Source: Oscillospiraceae bacterium
GTDB taxonomy: Bacteria > Bacillota > Clostridia > Oscillospirales > Acutalibacteraceae
Assembly (NCBI GenBank): GCA_015066565.1
Contig: SVOB01000001.1
Location: forward strand, 992,001 to 1,056,000
DNA: 64,000 nt
Direction: 5' to 3'
This document shows, piece after piece, positions 1 to 9,259 of the stretch. Position 1 is the stretch's first letter, and each line of letters begins with the position of its first letter. The notes under the pieces are model-generated. The model did no database searches. It worked only from the letters and a program-made list of their open reading frames with translations, and had not been told where the DNA came from. The position numbers were made by a program, and so were the translations under genes.

Positions 1-523
1 CGGCAAACTGGCCTATGCCCTCAACCATTTCGCTTCTTTCGTAGCCGCAGGCGGTAAGAATTCTCACTGCATCGTCAAGCTTCAGTACGCCGTCCTTTTT
101 TATTACGAGGGTGTTATTTTTCAGTTCTTTCGGCGGAATTGTCCGCTGAACAGCAGCCGGAGCGGAACAGACAACAGCCGTGTATTTTCCCGAAAGCATT
201 TTATTGAGAACCGAAATCCGCCTTTGCTCATATTCTCTTGACTGCCCCTGACTTTCACGGAAAAGGAAATCCCTTTGCGGATAGATAAGGGCATTCCCGC
301 CGAACGAGTTTATATCGTTGGCGAGCTTTGTCGCCGTCGCCTCGTCGGGCGTGAGAACAAGAGCCTTGCGGGAAAGAAACTCGCAAAGCGAAGAAATATA
401 ATGCGCCTTATTAACGTGCGAAAGCCCCAGAACGCCTTGGGGGAGGAGGTTGTTTTCAATTCCTCTCGCCACCTCAAGAAATTCAGGGGAGTCCTTGAGC
501 ACCTTTAAAAATGCTGTCGACAT
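1..523 (-). CDS. mfd: Transcription-repair coupling factor Mfd, N-terminal part (truncated by window edge)
   Basis: Reverse translation from ATG at 523 reads MSTAFLKVLKDSPEFLEVARGIENNLLPQGVLGLSHVNKAHYISSLCEFLSRKALVLTPDEATATKLANDINSFGGNALIYPQRDFLFRESQGQSREYEQRRISVLNKML..., an Mfd-like N-terminus; it lies directly downstream of pth, a common order. Confidence 0.75.
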   Translation of the reverse strand, partial: MSTAFLKVLKDSPEFLEVARGIENNLLPQGVLGLSHVNKAHYISSLCEFLSRKALVLTPDEATATKLANDINSFGGNALIYPQRDFLFRESQGQSREYEQRRISVLNKMLSGKYTAVVCSAPAAVQRTIPPKELKNNTLVIKKDGVLKLDDAVRILTACGYERSEMVEGIGQFA

Positions 524-531
524 TGTTTACC

Positions 532-1137
532 TCAACTGTTAAATTTGTTCATAGCTTCGTCTATTTTACCGTCAATTATCAGTTCAACCGCCTTTGAGGC
601 TGACTGTAAAACGGGTAAAAGCTCTTTCTGTTCGCTTTCGGTAAAGCGGGAAAGCACCCAATCGGCTAAATCGTAATCAGGGTTCGGCTTCTTGCCTACG
701 CCGATTTTCACCCTCGGGAAATTATCGCTCTGAAGATGATAGATAATGCTTTTAATCCCGTTGTGACCGCCGTCAGTGCCCTTTCGGCGAATACGCATTT
801 TGCCTATGTCAAGCGAAACGTCGTCGAAAATAATTATTATATTTTCGGGCTTTATTTTATAAAACGAGGCGGCCTCCCTTACGGCAAGCCCGCTGTTGTT
901 CATATAGGTTGACGGCTTCATAACAAGAACTCCCCTGCCTGCAATTTCGGTTCTTGCGGTAAGGGACTTGAATTTCAGCCTGTCGACCTTAAAGCCGTAA
1001 TTTTCAGCCATTTCGTCAACGCACAAAAACCCCGAATTATGTCTTGTAAGGGCGTATTTCCTGTCGGGATTTCCAAGCCCTACAACCAAAAATTCAGGTG
1101 TTTTCGAGCAGGTGTTTTTCTTAAACCTGTTAAACAT
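532..1137 (-). CDS. pth: Peptidyl-tRNA hydrolase
   Basis: FLVVGLGNPDRKYALTRHNSGFLCVDEMA, KPSTYMNNSG, DDVSLDIGKMRIRRKGTDGGHNGIKSI motifs. Confidence 0.96.
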   Translation of the reverse strand: MFNRFKKNTCSKTPEFLVVGLGNPDRKYALTRHNSGFLCVDEMAENYGFKVDRLKFKSLTARTEIAGRGVLVMKPSTYMNNSGLAVREAASFYKIKPENIIIIFDDVSLDIGKMRIRRKGTDGGHNGIKSIIYHLQSDNFPRVKIGVGKKPNPDYDLADWVLSRFTESEQKELLPVLQSASKAVELIIDGKIDEAMNKFNS

Positions 1138-1156
1138 TCTTTTAAGTCCTGTTCTG

Positions 1157-2539
1157 TTATTCTTTATCTCTGTTCTTAAAGCGGGATACCCAGCCCTCTT
1201 TGTTAATCTGCCTTGCCCTGGCTATTCCGAGCGACGAAGCGGGAACGTCCTCTGTTATCGTCGAGCCCGCCGCCGTATAGGAGTTATCGCCGACCTTAAC
1301 GGGAGCGACAAGGTTAGTGTTACAGCCTATGAAAACGTTATCGCCGATAGTCGTTCGGTATTTGGCCTTTCCGTTATAGTTTACGGTAACCGTTCCGCAA
1401 CCGAAGTTTACGTTTTTACCTACGTCCGAGTCGCCTACATAGGTCAGATGGGAAACCTTTGTTCCGTCGTCGATTGTCGAATTCTTAACCTCAACGAAAT
1501 TGCCGAGATGTACCTTATCCCTGATAACCGAATTCGGTCTTATCTGAACAAACGGGCCGATTGAAGCGAACGAGCCGACCTTTGAAAGACGGCATTTGGT
1601 GTTGTCAAGCGTGCTGTTATCACCTACGGTGCTGTCCTCAATATAGGAATTCGGACCTATTACGCAGTTTTTACCGATTTTTGTTTCTCCGCTGATAATC
1701 GTGTTCGGCAAAATAACCGTGTCCATACCGATTTCGACATTAGGGTCAATCATAACTCCGTCAAAGCAGGGAATATCGACTCCCGAATCAAGAAGCTTGT
1801 AAATCGAAGCCATACGGGCTTTTTCATTAAGCTCGCTGAGTTCTCTTCTTGTATTTGCGCCGAGAGCCACGTCAGCGTTTTCCGAAAGATAGACGCCTGC
1901 GCCGAAGCCGTTTTCAATAAGCATTGAAACAACGTCGACAAGGTTATATGTTCCGTCCTCGCGGACGTTTATGTTGTCAAGCGCCTCGAGTAAGGTCGAA
2001 GCCTTAAACCAGAAGGTTCCCGAGCTTATTTCCTTAATTCTTTTTGTTTCGCTGCGAGCGTCGCGTTCTTCAACTATACCTTTGAAATTTTCATTTTCGT
2101 CACGAATAATTCTTCCGTAACCAAACGGGTTGTCGTTCATAGCCGAAACGACGGTAACGTCATAGCCTGAATTTCTGTGGAGGCTGAGGGCGGCGTGAAT
2201 TGTAGCAGCGTCCATAAGCGGAGCGTCGCCGTTTAAAACAAGCACGTCGCAGTCCTGATGAAGTCTTATAAACTCGCTCGCCTGCATAACAGCGTGAGCG
2301 GTTCCCTTCTGCTCATACTGACAAACTACCGAAGCGCGCTGACCGACAAGGGACGAAACCTCTTTATCTCCCTCTCCCGTTACAACGCAGATATGACCTA
2401 TTCCGCTTTTTTCGGCGTTGCCGAGCACCCACTCAATCATAGGCTTTGAAAGCAGCTTCATCATAACCCTCGGGTAAGCGCTTTTCATCCTTTCCTTACC
2501 GCCTGCGGCAAGAATAACGGCAACAGCGTTTTCTATCAT
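1157..2539 (-). CDS. glmU: Bifunctional UDP-N-acetylglucosamine pyrophosphorylase / glucosamine-1-phosphate N-acetyltransferase
   Basis: N-terminal nucleotidyltransferase (VILAAGGKERMKS) plus left-handed beta-helix hexapeptides at the C-terminus; adjacent to pth. Confidence 0.96.
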   Translation of the reverse strand: MIENAVAVILAAGGKERMKSAYPRVMMKLLSKPMIEWVLGNAEKSGIGHICVVTGEGDKEVSSLVGQRASVVCQYEQKGTAHAVMQASEFIRLHQDCDVLVLNGDAPLMDAATIHAALSLHRNSGYDVTVVSAMNDNPFGYGRIIRDENENFKGIVEERDARSETKRIKEISSGTFWFKASTLLEALDNINVREDGTYNLVDVVSMLIENGFGAGVYLSENADVALGANTRRELSELNEKARMASIYKLLDSGVDIPCFDGVMIDPNVEIGMDTVILPNTIISGETKIGKNCVIGPNSYIEDSTVGDNSTLDNTKCRLSKVGSFASIGPFVQIRPNSVIRDKVHLGNFVEVKNSTIDDGTKVSHLTYVGDSDVGKNVNFGCGTVTVNYNGKAKYRTTIGDNVFIGCNTNLVAPVKVGDNSYTAAGSTITEDVPASSLGIARARQINKEGWVSRFKNRDKE

Positions 2540-2781
2540 AATTAATCCCCCTTTTCAAAGAGATTAGTAAAAGTAAAAATTTCTCTATTATTATAATATC
2601 ATAAATAAACCCGTTTTTCAACTTTTGAAACACAATATTTTTGACCTGCAAAGTATTTTCCTTTAATTGCATAAATAAATACAATTTTATCGGTTGACAA
2701 ATAGGACATTTTGTTGTAAATTAATAATGTATTGTTTTGACCGGCTTAAAAAAACAACTTTGAAATTAAGAGGGATTAATT

Positions 2782-3747
2782 ATGGCAAAAAAAGAAAAAA
2801 CCCCGTTGACTTTTGAAGAACTCGCTCGAGAGAAAGAAAGAAAGGAAGCTAAAAGCAAGCTTTTCCAGAGAACATTCTTAAAGGCTTTCGCTCTTATTTC
2901 GGCTTTCGCAATCATTTTCTTTACGGTTATGATAGCTTTCACTCCCGAAATAATTCCGACATACAAGCCTTTTGTTGTTTCATCGGGTCAGGCTTCTTCA
3001 GGCACTTCGGCAGTTACCCCTGCTTCAAACACAACGCCTACGCCGGCTGCGCCTGCTGACAGCAGCTCGTCATCCGACAGCAATAAGTCCGCTGACAATC
3101 AGAGCACAACACCCGCTGACAACAGCACGCCCGCTGACAATAACGCAGGACAGAACGACGACGTTCTCGCTACCTTCAACGAGGCAATCAATAAGGTTAA
3201 GACCGAAGCTAAGGCTATTACACACGTAAGCGGCGGTACAAAGAATAACGGCGGTATTGACGACGCAAGTAAAATGCCCGGTATCATTAAAGCGGCAGGC
3301 AACGGAATCATCAATGCGGCTATGAGTTCAAACGGCGTTAAGAATGACGGCTCGGTTATCGGCTCGGCTGATTTCCCGGTTGAAAACCAGACCTATTCTT
3401 CACAGCTTACCGCTGACGACGTTGTTTCGGCTACAAGAAACGGCAACACAATCACAATCGTTATTAAAGACGACGAGCTCGGTCAGGCTGACAACGGTCA
3501 CTGCGCAAAGGCTATGAACGTTATCAAGGCTTCAACAATTATGGAAAACATTCCGTCTGTTGCTTCCTCAATCGCGCGTGAAGCAAAGACCTCGGCTAAG
3601 AGCGCTACAATCGTTGCTACGCTTGACGATAACGGCCACGTAGTTGCCGCTGACTATTCTTTCAATTGGGATATTGAAATTATCGGTAACAGCCTTGACG
3701 CTATCATTCACCTTGCAAGTGAAGAACACTACACAATGACCTATTAA
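2782..3747 (+). CDS. Membrane-anchored/secreted protein of unknown function with Ser/Thr/Pro linker
   Basis: N-terminal TM helix (AFALISAFAIIFFTVMIAF), low-complexity STP/N linker, then a soluble domain of about 190 aa with no recognised motif; TTGACA-like promoter upstream near 2694. Confidence 0.7.
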   Translation: MAKKEKTPLTFEELAREKERKEAKSKLFQRTFLKAFALISAFAIIFFTVMIAFTPEIIPTYKPFVVSSGQASSGTSAVTPASNTTPTPAAPADSSSSSDSNKSADNQSTTPADNSTPADNNAGQNDDVLATFNEAINKVKTEAKAITHVSGGTKNNGGIDDASKMPGIIKAAGNGIINAAMSSNGVKNDGSVIGSADFPVENQTYSSQLTADDVVSATRNGNTITIVIKDDELGQADNGHCAKAMNVIKASTIMENIPSVASSIAREAKTSAKSATIVATLDDNGHVVAADYSFNWDIEIIGNSLDAIIHLASEEHYTMTY

Positions 3748-3763
3748 TTCCCGAAACAATATT

Positions 3764-3796
3764 AAACCGCAGTGCCAAAAACACTGCGGTTTTTTT
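3764..3796 (+). terminator. Rho-independent terminator
   Basis: AAACCGCAGTG-ccaaaaa-CACTGCGGTTTTTTT. Confidence 0.85.
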
Positions 3797-3871
3797 GTAG
3801 GGTTTTTAGGTTGACTTTGGTATAAACATTAATATATAATTAATTTACATTCTTTTGGAGAGGTGATTATT

Positions 3872-5437
3872 TTGGCAGATAAAAAAACCGTAATGCTCAC
3901 AGGCGCATCCGGTAATATGGGTTTTGCCGGATTCAAAGAACTCTATGCGAAAAAGGACAAGTTCAATATCGTTATTCTTCTTCGTGACAGCGCGAAGAAC
4001 CGCGAAAAGTTTGAAGGCTTTATGACAGACAGCTCGGTAAGAATTGTCTGGGGCGACCTTACAAAATACGAAAGCGTTCTCGACGCGGTAACGGGCGCCG
4101 ACTATGTTCTTCACGTAGGCGGTATGGTATCCCCTGCGGCTGACTGGAAGCCCTACAGAACTCAGAAAACCAATATCGGCGCTGCCGAAAACATCTGCAA
4201 GGCTGTTCTCGCTCAGCCCAACGCAGACGATATCAAGGTCTGCTACATAGGTACGGTTGCCGAGACGGGCGACAGAAACTACCCCATTCACTGGGGACGT
4301 TGCGGCGACCCGCTCAAGGTTTCGGTTTATGACCACTACGCTGTTTCAAAGTGCCGTGCCGAAGCCGTTTTCGTCGAAAGCGGAATCAAGCACTGGGTTT
4401 CAATGCGTCAGTCGGGTATCCTTTATCCTAACATCCTTAAGAATATGGACCCGATTATGTTCCACGTTCCGATTAACGGCGTTCTTGAATGGTGCACGGT
4501 TGAGGATTCGGGCAGACTTCTCGCCAACCTCTGTGAAGAGGATATGAAGGGTAACCTCGGCGACGATTTCTGGAATCACTTCTACAATATCGGCTCGGGC
4601 AAGGAATACAGAATTTCAAACTATGAATTTGAATGTCTTCTCCTCGGCACACTCGGTCTTGCAGGCCCCGAAAAGCTTTTCGAGCCCCACTGGTTCATCA
4701 CTAAGAATTTCCACGGTCAGTTCTACGCTGACTCGGACAAGCTTGAAGAATTTCTCCATTTCAGAGAAAATCTTCCCGTTAAGGAGTATTTTGACAGGCT
4801 CGCTTCTCAGGTTGAGTTCTATTTCAGAATACCCCGTCACCTTCCCAAAGGCATTGTTGCCGCCGCGGCTAAGCCCTTTATGAAGAAGCTTGCCAAAACA
4901 CCCGATTTCGGCACAATCGACTGGGTTGAAAAAAATAATCAGACAAGGCTGAGCGCTTACTACGGCTCAAAGGAAGAATACGAACAGATTCCCAAAAAGT
5001 GGGAGGATTTTGAAATTCAGAAGTTCGACAAGGACACCTCTGCGGCAGAGCAGTTCAAGCTTGACCACGGCTACGACGAAACAAAGCCCGAAAGCGAGCT
5101 TGACATTGAAGATATGAAGCAGGCGGCTAAGTTCAGAGGCGGCGAATGTCTTTCCGATTCAATGACGAAGGGCGACCTTGCAACAAAGCTCAAATGGAAA
5201 TGCGGTCACTGCGGCGCTGAATTTGAAGCAAGCCCCGCGCTTATTCTTCTCGGCGGCCACTGGTGCCCCGAATGTTTCATTCCCCATAAGGCTTGGGATT
5301 ACGATGCTATAGCAAAGGACAACCCGTTCTTCGCTCAGGTCTGGTACCCGAATCATAAGAAGGACGAAAACAACAAATATCCCTTCGACGAGTTGTTCCA
5401 TATCAACGGCAAGCCGTGGGATGAAATCAAGAGATAA
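3872..5437 (+). CDS. NAD-dependent epimerase/dehydratase with C-terminal zinc-ribbon-like extension
   Basis: Rossmann GASGNMGFAGF; YxxxK-like YAVSK; C-terminal CGHCGAEF...HWCPEC. Start is either TTG 3872 (better SD spacing, ggagagg upstream) or GTG 3863. Confidence 0.8.
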   Translation: MADKKTVMLTGASGNMGFAGFKELYAKKDKFNIVILLRDSAKNREKFEGFMTDSSVRIVWGDLTKYESVLDAVTGADYVLHVGGMVSPAADWKPYRTQKTNIGAAENICKAVLAQPNADDIKVCYIGTVAETGDRNYPIHWGRCGDPLKVSVYDHYAVSKCRAEAVFVESGIKHWVSMRQSGILYPNILKNMDPIMFHVPINGVLEWCTVEDSGRLLANLCEEDMKGNLGDDFWNHFYNIGSGKEYRISNYEFECLLLGTLGLAGPEKLFEPHWFITKNFHGQFYADSDKLEEFLHFRENLPVKEYFDRLASQVEFYFRIPRHLPKGIVAAAAKPFMKKLAKTPDFGTIDWVEKNNQTRLSAYYGSKEEYEQIPKKWEDFEIQKFDKDTSAAEQFKLDHGYDETKPESELDIEDMKQAAKFRGGECLSDSMTKGDLATKLKWKCGHCGAEFEASPALILLGGHWCPECFIPHKAWDYDAIAKDNPFFAQVWYPNHKKDENNKYPFDELFHINGKPWDEIKR

Positions 5438-5448
5438 CATATCATTTT

Positions 5449-5478
5449 TAAAAGAGCGGTTTTACCGCTCTTTTTTTA
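5449..5478 (+). terminator. Rho-independent terminator
   Basis: AAAGAGCGGT-tt-ACCGCTCTTTTTTT. Confidence 0.85.
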
Positions 5479-5488
5479 TTTTATATTA

Positions 5489-5885
5489 AAAACGGACGAG
5501 TAATACTCGTCCCTACGGTTTGAAATAAAAATATAATGTAATCGTAGGGGCGGTCATTGGCCGCCCGCAAACCAGCCTCCCTTGTGTAAAGGGAGGTGTC
5601 ACGCAAGGCGTGACGGAGGGATTGTCAAAGAGCGAAGACGTAACCTCGACGTCCCGCGATAGCTGATATATTTTTCGGGCGGGCGTGGAAACCCGCCCCT
5701 ACATTATTTGATATTCGTTTTCACTTTTTGTAGGGGATGGTCTCTGCGCCCTCCCGTTGTTATGCGTCTACACCTCATCCGTCGGCTTCGCCGCCACCTT
5801 CCCCTCGAGGGGAAGGCTATTTCGGAGCGTCGGGGTCGCCGCTCCCTACGGATTGATAATAATTCACATACAATCGTAGTGGCTT
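5489..5885. repeat. Dispersed mosaic hairpin repeat, copy A
   Basis: Chain of imperfect palindromes (GGACGAGTAATACTCGTCC, GGGCGGTCATTGGCCGCCC, CCTCCCTTGTGTAAAGGGAGG, GTCACGCAAGGCGTGAC, GGGCGGGCGTGGAAACCCGCCC); modules recur at 14229-14412 and 31409-31712. Confidence 0.85.
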
Positions 5886-5919
5886 CATAGACTCCGACCG
5901 GAAAATTTTAAAAAATTTA

Positions 5920-5975
5920 TTGACAAACGATAAATTGCATTATATAATGCAAGTGTACTAACACAATTAATACAC
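5920..5975 (+). promoter_or_regulatory. Sigma-A promoter plus GntR/YtrA-type operator
   Basis: TTGACA (5920-5925), 17-nt spacer, TATAAT (5943-5948), then imperfect palindrome GTGTACTAACACAATTAATACAC (5953-5975) just upstream of the GntR gene. Confidence 0.75.
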
Positions 5976-5992
5976 ATAGGAAGGAGGCAAAT

Positions 5993-6367
5993 ATGGTTAA
6001 CGTTAATTATCGGGACTCGCGTCCCATTTACGTTCAGATTAAGGAAAGCATAATCCGCCAGATTATGACGGGCGCTCTTTCTCCCGACGAGAAAATGCAA
6101 TCGGTCCGTGAGCTTGCGGTCGAGCTTGCGATTAATCCGAACACTATTCAGAGGGCATATCGCGAGCTTGAAAACGAGGGCTATATTTACGTTGTCCCGG
6201 GCAAAGGCACTTTCGTCTCACCCTACGGAGAGGCGAAAGCAGACGTTGAAAAGCTGACAAACGAATTCCGTCAGCTTGCTGCTAAGCTTATTTTCAACGG
6301 CGAAAGCAGCGAAAAACTCAAGGCAGAAATAGACAGTATTTATAAGGAGGTAAGCCGTGATGATTGA
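5993..6367 (+). CDS. GntR family transcriptional regulator, YtrA subfamily
   Basis: Short (124 aa) GntR protein: RPIYVQIKESIIRQIMTGALSPDEKMQSVRELAVELAINPNTIQRAYRELENEGYI; in operon with ABC genes. Confidence 0.92.
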   Translation: MVNVNYRDSRPIYVQIKESIIRQIMTGALSPDEKMQSVRELAVELAINPNTIQRAYRELENEGYIYVVPGKGTFVSPYGEAKADVEKLTNEFRQLAAKLIFNGESSEKLKAEIDSIYKEVSRDD

Positions 6368-7259
6368 TTTAAAGACGGTTGTCAAATCCTTTGATAATTT
6401 CAACGCGCTTGACGGCGTAAATATGCACGTCAACGCAGGCTCGGTTTACGGTCTTGTCGGACCTAACGGCGCGGGCAAAACAACACTTATGAACACTCTT
6501 TGCGGTATTTACAAAGCCGACGCAGGTCATATTCTCGTTGACTCGCAGAGCGTTTACGAAAATAACGGAATTAAAAAGAGAATTGTTTATATTTCCGACG
6601 ACGTTTTCTATTTTCACAACTCAACCACAGAGGGTCTTAAGAATTTTTATAAGGGAATTTATCCCGATTTTGACGAGCAGATGTTTGTTGAATACGCAAA
6701 ATATTTTCCGTCAATTAACCCGAAGGCGAATATCAGACGTCTTTCAAAGGGAATGAAAAAGCAGGTTGCTTTCTGGATTGCGATTTGCTGTAAGCCCGAC
6801 ATTCTTGTTCTTGACGAGCCTGTTGATGGGCTTGACCCGATGATGCGCCATCAGGTATGGGGACTTATTATGAACGAGGTCGCTTCACGTCAGATTACCG
6901 TTCTCATTTCCTCTCACAATCTCCGTGAGCTTGAGGACGTATGCGACACGGTCGGCATTATGAACCACGGAAAGATTTTTCTTGAGGCGTCGCTTGACGA
7001 CCTTAAAACGAAGCTTGTTAAGGTTCAGGTTTCCTTCGCCGAAGAAATTGACGTCAAGTCGCTCGGCGTAAACGTACTCAGAACAAAGCAGTCAGGAAGA
7101 GTTTATGAGCTTATTGTCAGCGGTGACAGAGACGAAATCAAGGCTCAGATTGAAAAGGCCAATCCCCTGTTCTCAGAGGAATTGCCCCTGACGCTTGAAG
7201 AAATATTTATTTATGAACTGGGGGAGGCAGACGATGAAATCAAACAGATGCTTATTTAA
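6357..7259 (+). CDS. ABC transporter ATP-binding protein
   Basis: Walker A GPNGAGKTT, signature LSKGMKKQ, Walker B ILVLDEP. Confidence 0.94.
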   Translation: MMIDLKTVVKSFDNFNALDGVNMHVNAGSVYGLVGPNGAGKTTLMNTLCGIYKADAGHILVDSQSVYENNGIKKRIVYISDDVFYFHNSTTEGLKNFYKGIYPDFDEQMFVEYAKYFPSINPKANIRRLSKGMKKQVAFWIAICCKPDILVLDEPVDGLDPMMRHQVWGLIMNEVASRQITVLISSHNLRELEDVCDTVGIMNHGKIFLEASLDDLKTKLVKVQVSFAEEIDVKSLGVNVLRTKQSGRVYELIVSGDRDEIKAQIEKANPLFSEELPLTLEEIFIYELGEADDEIKQMLI

Positions 7260-9159
7260 TAAAGCGATTTTCAAGTCGGATATCAAGCGGTTTCTTCCGT
7301 TTACAATTCCGCTTTTAATAATTGATTTAATAATCTTCCCGATAATTATTTTCAGTAATTTCAGATTGCCCGACAATCTTCTTGAGCTTGAAACCTTTAC
7401 GGGAATGAGCATAGCTTCCGATATATTCAGCTTCGGTTTTTCAGGGCTTTTTGCAATTCTTGTATTCTCTTATCTTTATAAGCCGAATATGTGCAACGCC
7501 CTTCACGCTATGCCCATAGGCAGAAAGGGGCTTTTCATAACGAGCTTTCTTGCGGGCTATATTCTTCTTGTGGTTCCGCAGTTAATCGGCTTTGCGGTTT
7601 CGCTTCCCGGCATCTTCATTTTCAGTAAGGAAGCCGTTGCGATAGTTGTTCTTCAGCTCGTTTCAATCTTTGCCGAATCGTTCGTTTTCTACGTTTCGGG
7701 CGTGCTTGCGGTAATGCTTGCGGGCAATATCTTCGCGGCGGCGGTGCTGTATTTCATAATCAACTTTGTCTGCGTTGCAGTCGCCTCCGTTGTTCACCTT
7801 GTAGTAACGGGCATAGGTCACGGCCTTGTTTCAACAGAGATAGGCATAACCCCCGTACTGTATTCTCCGATTTCGGACTTCATAGCCTACAAATTAGGCT
7901 TTGTTATGAGCGACGAAATTTTATATGCAACCGAGCTTGTTGAGCAGTTTAATTTCTCAAACCTTACGGATTATTACTACCCGAGAGTTATTATCTACTT
8001 CGCTGTTTCGCTTGTTATTTTAGCCGTTTCCTATGTGCTTTATAAAATCAGAAAGCTTGAATGTGCGGGCGATATGGTTGCGTTCAAATCCGAAATCCCC
8101 GTAATCAGCGTAATAGTTATGTTTGTCGGCGGTTCGCTTATGAGCATTTTCTTAAGCCTTTTCGTTCCGTTCAGACTTATTGGCTTTGTAATATTCTTCA
8201 TAGCGTTCTCGTTTGTCGTATTCATAATTACACAGATGATTTTACGCAAGACTCCGAAGATTTTTAACCTTAAAAATATGCTTCTCTGGGTTATCTCCTG
8301 CTTTTTAATTATTGCAGGTCTCTATGCCCTTTCGGTTTACGAAACAAACGTTGTTCCGTCTGTTTCAAAGGTAGAAAAGGCTTCCTTCAACGCTTCGTAT
8401 GACATGGAAATAAGTGACAGCGAGGGCGTTGAAAAGGCTAAAAAATTCCATAAGGCTCTTATTGAAAACGAAAAGCATAAAAAGAGAGAAAGAGACGAAG
8501 ACGAAACCTTCTTCGATTACTTTTTCGACGGTCTTGTAGGTATGGATACCGACTATCATATAACCGTAACCTACACTCTCAAAAACGGGAATATGCTTAT
8601 GCGTAACTACTCGTTTGACGAGAAAGACAAGGAGCTTGTTGAAATGCTTCACGAGCTTGAAAAAACCTATCCCCCGACAGGCGTATTCGATAAACTCAAA
8701 GACGTAGGCTTCGATATCAAAGATATCTCGATTTATGACAACTCCTGGTCGGAACAGGATCACGCTGCTCCCGTTATCCGTGAGGAAAACTACGCTGATT
8801 TCTTTGAGGCGTGCACAGGTTATTTTGACAAGGTTCTCTCCGAATATGTAACCGAGCCCGATAGCTTTGACGAGTACGGCGATATTTATGACGAGGACGG
8901 TGAATTGACCTTATTCGAGGTTGAAATCTGTTGTCGGACAACGGACAAAAAGTCACAGGAAGCCTTTGAAAAGCTTTACTATGAAGCTCCCGACCCGAGC
9001 GGAGTTAATGTCGCACACTATGGCGGAAACTTCTATTATTTAGACGACGAGGACGGCAGTCTTAATGAGGAGGAATACTACGTCACCTTCTCGGTTACTG
9101 AGGGCACTGAGCTTTTCAAGCTGATTGAAACATATTCTCAGAAAATGACAAAGGCATAA
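7234..9159 (+). CDS. ABC-2-type transporter permease (YtrC/D-like) with large extracytoplasmic domain
   Basis: Multiple TM segments over about the first 370 aa followed by a long hydrophilic acidic region; ATG at 7234 overlaps the ATPase end. Confidence 0.8.
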   Translation: MKSNRCLFNKAIFKSDIKRFLPFTIPLLIIDLIIFPIIIFSNFRLPDNLLELETFTGMSIASDIFSFGFSGLFAILVFSYLYKPNMCNALHAMPIGRKGLFITSFLAGYILLVVPQLIGFAVSLPGIFIFSKEAVAIVVLQLVSIFAESFVFYVSGVLAVMLAGNIFAAAVLYFIINFVCVAVASVVHLVVTGIGHGLVSTEIGITPVLYSPISDFIAYKLGFVMSDEILYATELVEQFNFSNLTDYYYPRVIIYFAVSLVILAVSYVLYKIRKLECAGDMVAFKSEIPVISVIVMFVGGSLMSIFLSLFVPFRLIGFVIFFIAFSFVVFIITQMILRKTPKIFNLKNMLLWVISCFLIIAGLYALSVYETNVVPSVSKVEKASFNASYDMEISDSEGVEKAKKFHKALIENEKHKKRERDEDETFFDYFFDGLVGMDTDYHITVTYTLKNGNMLMRNYSFDEKDKELVEMLHELEKTYPPTGVFDKLKDVGFDIKDISIYDNSWSEQDHAAPVIREENYADFFEACTGYFDKVLSEYVTEPDSFDEYGDIYDEDGELTLFEVEICCRTTDKKSQEAFEKLYYEAPDPSGVNVAHYGGNFYYLDDEDGSLNEEEYYVTFSVTEGTELFKLIETYSQKMTKA

Positions 9160-9204
9160 TTCAGATTTTTCAGGTAAGACATTTAAAAAGTTCATTTTGG
9201 CTAC

Positions 9205-9247
9205 CGGGCGGGGTAATGGGGAAACCCGCACCCTGCCCGATTTTTTA
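9205..9247 (+). terminator. Probable terminator/attenuator hairpin
   Basis: CGGGCGGGGT-aatggggaaacccgc-ACCCTGCCCG followed by ATTTTTT. Confidence 0.6.
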
Positions 9248-9259
9248 AGAGGCAGAAAG

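Noticed and set aside
1112-1564. 150-aa + ORF across pth/glmU
   Set aside because: Antisense to conserved pth/glmU coding sequence; no homology seen.
2972-3229. 85-aa + ORF overlapping the STP-linker protein (RLRLL-rich)
   Set aside because: Out-of-frame reading of a low-complexity linker.
3845-4336. 163-aa - ORF antisense to the epimerase gene
   Set aside because: Lies fully opposite a supported Rossmann-fold gene; probable shadow ORF.
5489-5885. Possible CRISPR or insertion sequence
   Set aside because: No regular repeat-spacer spacing and no transposase ORF; treated as dispersed hairpin repeat.
5708-5890. 60-aa ORF in mosaic repeat A
   Set aside because: Translation of palindromic repeat DNA, not a gene.
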